Program-made: the position numbers and the translations under genes
Part shown: positions 1-5,063 of the stretch, in pieces
How positions within the stretch are numbered: position 1 is the stretch's first letter
Layout: every line of letters starts with the position of its first letter
Source: Methylococcaceae bacterium
Lineage (GTDB): Bacteria; Pseudomonadota; Gammaproteobacteria; Methylococcales; Methylomonadaceae
Length of the DNA: 5,063 bases
Direction of reading: 5' to 3'
Assembly (NCBI GenBank): GCA_021647145.1
Contig: JAKIVF010000175.1
Coordinates: 1-5,063, forward strand
Notes under the pieces: generated by a model
What the model saw: only the letters and a program-made list of their open reading frames with translations
Told to the model about the DNA's origin: nothing
Database searches by the model: none

Positions 1-96
1 CCTTTCTCAGCTTATGAATCCTATCTTTCCCTGAAGAAAGAACTATTTAATGTACTTTCTAATATTGGAATAACTTACAATGTTGAGTTTTCTTGA
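1..96 (+). CDS. Transposase C-terminus, partial (IS630-like)
   Basis: An open frame runs from the first base of the window to a TGA at 94-96, giving 31 residues that end in ITYNVEFS. The segment contains the helix-like stretch YLSLKKELFNVL. It ends 3 bases before the terminal inverted repeat, which is where a transposase gene normally stops in a compact IS. The start and the catalytic domain lie upstream of the window. The residues alone would not identify a family. The call rests on position next to the repeat and on a matching transposase-like start inside the opposite IS end at 5011. It could instead be the last ORF of a different type of element, which is less likely. Confidence 0.6.
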   Translation, partial: PFSAYESYLSLKKELFNVLSNIGITYNVEFS

Positions 97-99
97 AAG

Positions 100-124
100 G
101 TTAAATTAATTTTACGTGGGTACT
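100..124 (+). repeat. IS terminal inverted repeat, right end (IRR)
   Basis: These 25 bases match the reverse complement of 4941-4965 without mismatch. The outer part reads ACGTGGGTACT on this strand, and identity extends 2 further bases through the bordering TA (27 bases in all). Identity stops immediately inside, where the inward flanks diverge. That is the pattern expected for the two ends of one IS type rather than for a long duplicated segment. Confidence 0.88.
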
Positions 125-126
125 TA

Positions 127-2117
127 TTTCACTATTCCACCGAGCCAAAAATGATTTTAATACCACATTCAATGATTCACCTGCTTATACCTTACAAGTT
201 CATCCTGAAGTTTTCAAATCTGTATCAGTGGGAGGGATTGCGGTTGATGCATTGCAGGATTTGTCAGCACAACTGGAAGTTGAATTAATTGATGGAACCA
301 TTCATCGCACACCTTTAACATCATTACTTCCTTTTAGTATCCACGGTGCTGACGGTAAAGCCGGTGTGATCAGAATCGAAGATGGTTTGTTGGTTCTGGC
401 AGATGACTTATTGGGTGATATGGATAGTTTTTCGTTGAATGGTCATGAGTTTACCGTAGAAAACACTATAAATAGAATTAATGAACAAGCTTATTATAAT
501 GGCGATACAAATAGTAAAGAGGTTGTTGCTGTCGTTATTGATGAACTTCATAATAAGGGCTTCTCACTACAAGACAGGCGTTTGATGTCGCACAATTTAA
601 TTCTGACTAAAACTGCTTTGCAACAATCGGGGTTATCACCGCTCAGTTCACCATTTAATACCATAGCAGGCCCAAGTAGCCGTTCACGGAGCTTTAAAAA
701 TGGGCATCTTTTTACAACATACCAGTTAGTTGAAGACTTGCGTAACATGGCAGAAGCTGATAATACCAGAGCTATACGTGATGCATTGAGCAATTCGGAT
801 ATACAGCAAAACCTGTTGACGGGAACAAAAATACTAACCGCAGCGACACTATTACCTCACATCACAGCGCTATCAAATGCACCATTTTTACCCAATGAAG
901 CACTCTCTTCCCGTGTTAAAAAATCAGGAGCGTTATTGGCGAGTGAACCGATTTCATTTCAATTGGATCGTTTAAAAAGAGCGAGTTATATTTTGCTGGA
1001 CGATGCATTGTCTAATGGAAAGGCTGCTCATTTGGTTACACATGGTGAGATTATCAAACGTGAAGATGCTGAGTCACAAGCTTTTGCTCTTAGTGTGGGT
1101 CATTTTGAAGCAGTATTACTGCAAACGAAAGAGTCCGTATTGATTGATGCTATCCATGATTATTCACAGGCCTACGAAGAACTTGTTCGTTTAATTTCAG
1201 GAGTTGAATTTGAAGGCTCATTAAATGAACTTAATGATGAAAACATTGCACCTATCAGTGCAGCTTTTTCGCGCCCAATTCTGAACCCACAGATGGCTGA
1301 TATAAAGATCGGTGATTTAGATTTCAAATTGGATATGCTTGCTACCCCCTCTCATGTGCTTGAAAATTTTTCTCCTTCTAATGATCTAACTATAAGTCGT
1401 CAGACAGAAGGTTTTGGCCTGAAGTCTTCTTTAGATCCCTTCTCCATTCGCTTAGCAGACTATATTTGTGCCGGCGATGTGGTTACAGATACTGGTGAGC
1501 TGATTGGAAAGTCAAAACTAAAACCACTAGAGCAAGGTGATTTGATTAGTGACTTTTCATTTTCACAGGACGAGGATTGTAGGTCAGCTGTAGATAGCCC
1601 TAGGTACCATCAATTATTATTCGTCGATAATTTCCAATTACCGCCTTTCGGCCCCAGTGCAAAATTTATTTCTACTCAAGGAATCGAAATTATCAATCGT
1701 CTGCTGCTCACGCCTGTAGAAGCAGATTTACCTATAGCTGATATACGTTTAAGTTACAGACTGACGGAAGCGGAAGTGAACCAAGCACCAATAGCTCAAA
1801 TAAAAAGCCGTAAAAAGGGCAGAGTTGGACGGTTTATGAAACTAAATGCTAAGTATTCAAATGATGCAGATAGTGATTCTCTTCAATATCAATGGAAAGT
1901 TAAGTCAGGAAAAGCAGTCATATTCCAGTCACGAACTCGATCAAAAGCAACTGTTTTACCGTTATCGGCTGGTAATTTGGTCATAGAACTACAAGTCAAT
2001 GATGGAACCGCTAATAGTAAATCGGTTGAAAAAACCATTAAGATCCGAAAACAACGATTTTTTATTAGTCACAATTTTTTTCAAAGACTGCGACTATTTT
2101 TTAGTGAAAGCGTTTAA
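127..2117 (+). pseudogene. 5'-truncated gene for a large PKD-domain, probably exported protein
   Basis: I do not recognise the protein as a named family. The first standard start codon is GTG at 228, which would give 629 residues, but there is no Shine-Dalgarno sequence before it. The same frame is open upstream to the IS border and reads as normal protein there (for example NDSPAYTLQVHPEVF). I infer that the real start was removed by the IS insertion. Counting from GTG 228, residues about 1-85 look beta-rich, about 160-340 helical, and about 350-505 mixed. Residues about 518-606 resemble a PKD/Ig-like repeat, with NQAPIAQI at the start, the NDADSDSLQYQWKV core and LVIELQVNDG near the end. 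A short basic and aromatic tail follows. There are only two cysteines, near residues 414 and 451, which may form a disulfide. The PKD fold suggests a surface or secreted protein. The signal peptide, if any, is lost. Any expression now would need a promoter in or read-through from the IS. Confidence 0.72.
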
Positions 2118-2216
2118 CGAGGTAGCCAACTGGTTACGCTTCCAAAAAAGGGAGATACTCTGTACTCTTTCTTTTTAAGGAAGCTGTTTTGTTGAGTGTA
2201 ACATTTTCCAGCTTTC

Positions 2217-2259
2217 CGACCAGAAACTGAGAGCTTATTATGACATTTCTGGTCGTTTT
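2217..2259 (+). terminator. Hairpin with T-run after the PKD-protein gene
   Basis: A perfect 10-base inverted repeat (CGACCAGAAA at 2217-2226 and TTTCTGGTCG at 2246-2255) encloses a 19-base loop and is followed by TTTT. It lies 100 bases after the stop at 2117. Stem plus T-run fits an intrinsic terminator for the plus-strand gene. The loop is longer and the T-run shorter than ideal, so it could also be a remnant repeat or a processing hairpin. Confidence 0.42.
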
Positions 2260-2278
2260 GGTCAGTTGATTATTGAAT

Positions 2279-2314
2279 AAAAACAGTATATTTCATATTG
2301 GATATAATGTTTTT
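2279..2314. terminator. A+T-rich, possibly bidirectional terminator hairpin
   Basis: Arms at 2279-2291 (AAAAACAGTATAT) and 2302-2314 (ATATAATGTTTTT) pair over 13 positions with one mismatch around a 10-base loop. The outer pairs give a T-run on each strand, so transcripts from both directions would end the hairpin in U residues. It sits about 30 bases beyond the argC stop and between the two convergent genes, where a shared terminator is expected. The stem has only one G-C pair, so it would be weak. Confidence 0.38.
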
Positions 2315-2342
2315 AAGGGTTGACTAATTAGAAAACACTGAA

Positions 2343-3374
2343 TTAAGGATAGAGAGCTACTGTAGATAATCCTTGGCTTTCCTCGAAACCAAACATAATA
2401 TTCATATTCTGTACTGCTTGCCCTGCTGCGCCTTTTACCAGATTATCAATCACTGACAACACCACAAGTGTATTTCCACCTTGTGGCTGATGGATTGCTA
2501 TCTGGCACTTATTACTTCCTCTCACATTTCTGGTATCTGGGCATTCCCCTTCTGCAAGTACATCAACAAACAACTCATTTTTATAACGCTGTTCAAACTG
2601 TTCTTGAATATTTGTAATATTTCCAGAAATTTGCCCATATAATGTTGCATGAATACCTCGAATCATGGGGATCAAGTGAGGCACAAATGTCAACCCGATG
2701 TTTTGCTTTGCAGCAATAGCTAAACCTTGGATGATTTCTGGCATGTGGCGATGCCCTGCTACAGCGTATGCTTTAAAGCTTTCACCAGACTCACTCATCA
2801 AAGTGGAAACTTGAGCTTTTCGCCCAGCCCCACTCACTCCTGACTTCACATCAGCAATTAAATTCGAAAAGTCTATTAATTTATTTTCTATCAAAGGTAA
2901 AAATCCCAACTGTACAGCTGTCGGATAACAACCAGGACAAGCTAAAAGGTTCGCATCTTTAATAGCCTGACGATTAACTTCAGGCAAACCATAAACAGCA
3001 TCATTAATTAGACTTGGACAAGCGTGATCCATGCCATACCATTTCGACCATTCATTATGATCTTTTATTCTAAAATCTGCTGACAGATCAATCACCTTAA
3101 CATTATGCTTTAATAACTGCTCAGCCATTAACATAGCAGTTCCATTAGGTGTTGCAAAAAACACTACATCACATTCTGACAATGTTTCTACATCAGGCAA
3201 GGAAAAAACAATGTCACACAACCCTCTTAAACTTGGATATAAAGCATCTATTCTTAGGCCAGTATCTGAACGAGATGTCACCTGATGTATTTCTACATTT
3301 GGGTGTAAAATCAGGATACGTAGCAACTCTACTCCTGTGTACCCTGTTCCTCCAACTATCCCAACCCGTATCAT
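2343..3374 (-). CDS. argC: N-acetyl-gamma-glutamyl-phosphate reductase
   Basis: This cytoplasmic enzyme performs the third step of arginine biosynthesis, the NADPH-dependent reduction of N-acetylglutamyl-5-phosphate to N-acetylglutamate 5-semialdehyde. The 343-residue length is normal for the family. The N-terminus carries the dinucleotide-binding loop GIVGGTGYTG (residues 5-14). ATPNG follows at about 74-78, and VIDLSADFR at about 94-102. The catalytic cysteine is C149 within CPGCYPT, followed by the KSGVSGAGRK segment (177-186) and the catalytic histidine motif GHRHMPEI (207-214). The C-terminus ends with ALYP, as is common in the family. The ATG start is supported by AGGTGA 4 bases upstream. 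No other arg gene is adjacent. The gene lies 197 bases downstream of the EAL-HDOD gene on the same strand, far enough for its own promoter. No clear ArgR operator was found. The gene appears intact. Confidence 0.97.
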   Translation of the reverse strand: MIRVGIVGGTGYTGVELLRILILHPNVEIHQVTSRSDTGLRIDALYPSLRGLCDIVFSLPDVETLSECDVVFFATPNGTAMLMAEQLLKHNVKVIDLSADFRIKDHNEWSKWYGMDHACPSLINDAVYGLPEVNRQAIKDANLLACPGCYPTAVQLGFLPLIENKLIDFSNLIADVKSGVSGAGRKAQVSTLMSESGESFKAYAVAGHRHMPEIIQGLAIAAKQNIGLTFVPHLIPMIRGIHATLYGQISGNITNIQEQFEQRYKNELFVDVLAEGECPDTRNVRGSNKCQIAIHQPQGGNTLVVLSVIDNLVKGAAGQAVQNMNIMFGFEESQGLSTVALYP

Positions 3375-3571
3375 CTTTTCACCTGCTTCTGTTTATTCTA
3401 TATCCCTATATGATACATCTTTTTTCTCCTGGAGAACGGCATTGACAATTAAGATAAACAATTTTTTACAAACGAGGGTATTTAACTTGAAAGAGATTCA
3501 ATTTAAGAGGAAAGGATTACACCAAGAGATTGAGATCAAAAAATTTTTTATACAGAAGTCAATAGATGAGT
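3375..3571. other. Intergenic region between the EAL-HDOD gene and argC
   Basis: This 197-base, A+T-rich stretch should hold the 3' end of the EAL-HDOD transcript and the argC promoter. On the minus strand a TTGTCA hexamer lies about 70 bases before the argC start, but no convincing -10 element follows at 16-18 bases, so I do not call a promoter. An A6T6 tract occurs at 3538-3549, about 20 bases after the EAL-HDOD stop, and may bend the DNA. No strong G+C-rich terminator hairpin was seen, so read-through into argC is possible. Confidence 0.4.
3379..3384 (-). promoter_or_regulatory. Ribosome binding site of argC
   Basis: On the minus strand, AGGTGA ends 4 bases before the ATG at 3372-3374. 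It is a good Shine-Dalgarno match, and together with the immediately following MIRVGIVGGTGYTG dinucleotide-binding motif it fixes the argC start. Confidence 0.75.
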
Positions 3572-4771
3572 TTAAGAACCTGTAAGCACTTCTCTACTCC
3601 AACTAATACTTTTAAGATAAATTCCTCTGATATTATCAGGCTTAATACGCTGTGCTTTATCACTCGAACCTAATTCCCATTGCTCATAAAAAATAACATA
3701 AGCTAGAATATCACCTGCTATTCCCTTTTTATATAATATTGCTTGCTCTACTTCCTCTGCCATAGGTAACGGTGCTAAAGCTTCTTCAATAGAAATATCT
3801 AGCAAACTGTCCAAAGAGGAAAGCATTCCCATTAGAAACATTTGACTGGGGTCTTGATCATATTGTTCTGCTAATAATTCGCACATTTTTCCTCTAATCA
3901 AAATATTTTGAAATAAAGCATCCGGTTTATCAGTAAATGAAGTTAAAGCTAAAATATTTACCCAACGTTTGATTTCACTCATCCCTAAACAAGTTACTGC
4001 ATGATGAATCGATTCTATTTTATTTGGCAAAGAAAAAAAGGCCGAATTAATATAATGAAGAAGCTTGTAACTTAAACCAACATCCTGGGTAATAACCTCA
4101 CTTAACTCTCCAAAACTAACATCCTGTTTATTTATTGTAGACAGCAACTTAATCGTTGCAATTTGATTAACACCTAATCGTTTTCCTTTGACTATTTTGG
4201 GTTTGCTGAAAAAAAACCCTTGAAAAAGCTCACAACCCGCTTTTTTAAATATCTCATATTCTTCTTGCGTTTCCACTTTCTCCGCTAGAAGCGTTACATT
4301 ATAAGGTTTTAATTTTTCAATCGTTGCTAATGTTTGCTCTATAGGCATTGCCATTACATCAAGTTTGATGATATCAGCCATTTCAATCAGAGGAATCCAT
4401 TCTGGTGTAAATACAAAGTCATCCAACGCAATCATATACCCCTGCTTGGAAAACTCTTTTATCTGATTAATCATTCTTAAATCAACGATGACATCCTCAA
4501 GAACCTCAATCACAACTCTATCTTTGGGAAGATGTAAGGGGGTTTTTTCTAATAAGTTCTGAGCAGTAAAATTAATAAAGGCCTTATCTGATCCAACAAC
4601 TTCATTAAGTCCAATTTCCAGGATCGTATCCGTAATGACTTGATTAGTTGCCGAGGTTGCTCCTTCCTTTTGATTTAGGTCAAAATCACTTCCTCTAAAC
4701 AATATTTCGTAAGCAAAAATATTCAACTTACTGTCTAGAATTTGTTGCCGCCCTATAAGAATCTCAGTCAT
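3572..4771 (-). CDS. EAL-HDOD (YuxH-type) cyclic-di-GMP-related signalling protein
   Basis: This 399-residue cytoplasmic regulator fuses an N-terminal EAL domain (about 1-200) to a C-terminal HDOD domain (about 203-390). The length and order are those of the YuxH-type group. The EAL signature appears as YEILFRG (21-27), with the E kept and A replaced by I. Other recognisable blocks are INFT (66-69), VIEVLED (87-93), ALDDFVF (115-121), IKLDVM (135-140), AEKVET (163-168) and FQGFFFSKP (183-191). Most acidic, N, K and Q metal or catalytic positions of EAL phosphodiesterases therefore seem present (E22, N67, E89, D117, D118, K136, E164, Q184). However, loop 6, usually DDFG(T/S)G, is altered to DDFVFT. 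The HDOD part includes the segment from SYKLLHYINSAFF to HHAVTCLGMSEIKRW (about 234-270). No membrane segment or sensor domain is visible. Activity as a phosphodiesterase, a c-di-GMP sensor or a protein-interaction hub cannot be decided from sequence. The ATG start matches the family N-terminus, but the upstream ribosome site is weak. Confidence 0.93.
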   Translation of the reverse strand: MTEILIGRQQILDSKLNIFAYEILFRGSDFDLNQKEGATSATNQVITDTILEIGLNEVVGSDKAFINFTAQNLLEKTPLHLPKDRVVIEVLEDVIVDLRMINQIKEFSKQGYMIALDDFVFTPEWIPLIEMADIIKLDVMAMPIEQTLATIEKLKPYNVTLLAEKVETQEEYEIFKKAGCELFQGFFFSKPKIVKGKRLGVNQIATIKLLSTINKQDVSFGELSEVITQDVGLSYKLLHYINSAFFSLPNKIESIHHAVTCLGMSEIKRWVNILALTSFTDKPDALFQNILIRGKMCELLAEQYDQDPSQMFLMGMLSSLDSLLDISIEEALAPLPMAEEVEQAILYKKGIAGDILAYVIFYEQWELGSSDKAQRIKPDNIRGIYLKSISWSREVLTGS

Positions 4772-4938
4772 TATTGCAGTTCTTCAAATAATTCACACAT
4801 AAATCAACAAATGGTTACCAAGTTTTTTACCCTGCCAACTTGTTTGGTATTTAATTAATAATTATAGTTGAATATTTATATTTAACTGGAAAACCAGCTG
4901 TCTGGATTTCAGATTAAGTAGGCATCTTAATCAGAGAC
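4772..4938. promoter_or_regulatory. Upstream region of the EAL-HDOD gene, up to the IS border
   Basis: No gene is visible in this A+T-rich stretch, and it should contain the promoter of the minus-strand EAL-HDOD gene. The minus strand carries a perfect TATAAT at 4861-4866, about 90 bases before the start, but the hexamer 17 bases further upstream (CCAGTT) is a poor -35. The promoter call is therefore tentative and might need an activator. Two small inverted repeats lie upstream of it: CTGG-AAAA-CCAG (4886-4897), and GATTAAG/CTTAATC (4912-4932, 7-base loop). The second ends 6 bases before the TA that borders the IS. Confidence 0.3.
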
Positions 4939-4940
4939 TA

Positions 4941-4965
4941 AGTACCCACGTAAAATTAATTTAAC
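4941..4965 (+). repeat. IS terminal inverted repeat, left end (IRL)
   Basis: This is a perfect 25-base inverted copy of 100-124, beginning AGTACCCACGT. The bordering TA at 4939-4940 extends the identity to 27 bases and probably represents the TA target dinucleotide. Confidence 0.88.
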
Positions 4966-5010
4966 GAAAAAAGGTATAAAATAAACAATTATTTACTGCC
5001 TTAACTTCAA

Positions 5011-5063
5011 GTGATATACATAAAAGAATTAACGACCGAAGAAATCATCACCTTAAACGAGAT
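5011..5063 (+). CDS. Transposase N-terminus, partial (IS630-like)
   Basis: A frame opens after a TAA at 5002-5004, with GTG at 5011 as the first standard start. It runs off the window end and gives VIYIKELTTEEIITLNE (initiator Met expected). A short basic start, then an LT-x-EE segment leading into a helix, is what I recall of the N-termini of IS630-type transposases, before their helix-turn-helix region. Only 17 codons are visible, and there is no good ribosome site before the GTG. The call therefore leans on its place 45 bases inside an IS terminal repeat. Confidence 0.6.
   Translation, partial: MIYIKELTTEEIITLNE

Larger units (their letters stand above)
1..124 (+). mobile_element. 3' end of an IS630-like insertion sequence (partial)
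   Basis: This is the right end of an insertion sequence whose body lies outside the window. It consists of the transposase C-terminus (stop at 94-96), 3 bases, and a 25-base terminal repeat at 100-124 that recurs inverted at 4941-4965. The repeat is followed by TA at 125-126, and the other copy is also bordered by TA. IS630/Tc1-mariner elements duplicate a TA target, which fits this arrangement. Family assignment is by inference from the TA borders, the element layout and the N-terminal transposase residues at the other end of the window. The DDE catalytic core is not visible. Confidence 0.72.
4941..5063 (+). mobile_element. 5' end of a second IS630-like insertion sequence (partial)
   Basis: This is the left end of an IS that continues beyond the window. 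It begins with the terminal repeat at 4941-4965, preceded by TA at 4939-4940. A 45-base leader and the first codons of a transposase on the plus strand follow. Its orientation is the same as that of the copy at the left edge. The exact match of the terminal repeats indicates the same IS type. Confidence 0.75.

Noticed and set aside
548..793. Minus-strand open frame of 81 codons
   Set aside because: It lies wholly inside the PKD-protein frame on the opposite strand, has no recognisable motif, and looks like a shadow of the real gene.
3149..3445. Plus-strand open frame of 98 codons opposite the argC 5' part
   Set aside because: It overlaps the well-supported argC start region in antisense and encodes low-complexity, hydrophobic sequence with no family likeness.
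3487..3497. ARG-box-like inverted repeat around TTGAA-N5-TTCAA upstream of argC (about 3486-3500)
   Set aside because: The ArgR consensus has six bases between TGAA and TTCA, whereas here there are five, and the central bases are not A/T only. A single off-spaced half-match more than 100 bases from the start is not enough to call an operator.
3487..3585. Possible 32-codon small ORF starting at TTG, with GAGGG 8 bases upstream and a TTGACA hexamer at 3442-3447
   Set aside because: No acceptable -10 element follows the TTGACA, the start codon is rare, the charged peptide resembles no known family, and its end overlaps the EAL-HDOD 3' end in antisense. Chance is the better explanation.
4812..4853. 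Imperfect inverted repeat built on ACCAAGTT and AACTTGTTTGGT in the EAL-HDOD upstream region
   Set aside because: Pairing needs a bulge and is short in A+T-rich DNA, and no associated T-run or known operator pattern was seen.
127..4938. A defence island, toxin-antitoxin pair, biosynthetic cluster or CRISPR-like array between the IS ends
   Set aside because: The segment contains only the truncated PKD gene, argC and the EAL-HDOD gene. No spaced repeats, nuclease, helicase or toxin-like small genes are present.

Overview
The window looks like an A+T-rich gammaproteobacterial chromosome segment. The lineage call rests on the ArgC sequence type and on a YuxH-type EAL/HDOD regulator that closely follows the family consensus. 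It is an inference, and I cannot name a genus. Nothing in the window looks like a phage, plasmid backbone, CRISPR array, tRNA or rRNA.

Layout: Bases 1-124 are the 3' end of an insertion sequence, holding the last 31 codons of a transposase and a terminal inverted repeat. From about 127 to 2117 (+) lies the 3' part of a large gene for a probably exported PKD-domain protein. Its frame stays open right up to the IS edge, so the IS seems to have cut off its 5' part. A tail-to-tail intergenic region with two hairpins (2118-2342) follows. Then come two genes on the minus strand: argC (2343-3374), an arginine biosynthesis enzyme, and upstream of it a gene for an EAL-HDOD signalling protein (3572-4771). 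After a 169-base A+T-rich leader, bases 4941-5063 are the 5' end of a second IS copy with the first 17 codons of a transposase. It has the same orientation as the left copy, and both ends are flanked by TA.

The genes do not form an obvious single system. ArgC is a housekeeping enzyme, the EAL-HDOD protein is a regulator of the c-di-GMP-related class, and the PKD protein is a surface-type remnant. The main story is structural: a 4.8 kb host segment lies between two directly oriented, apparently IS630-like elements, and one of these has broken a large gene. I see no strong evidence for an undescribed multi-gene system.
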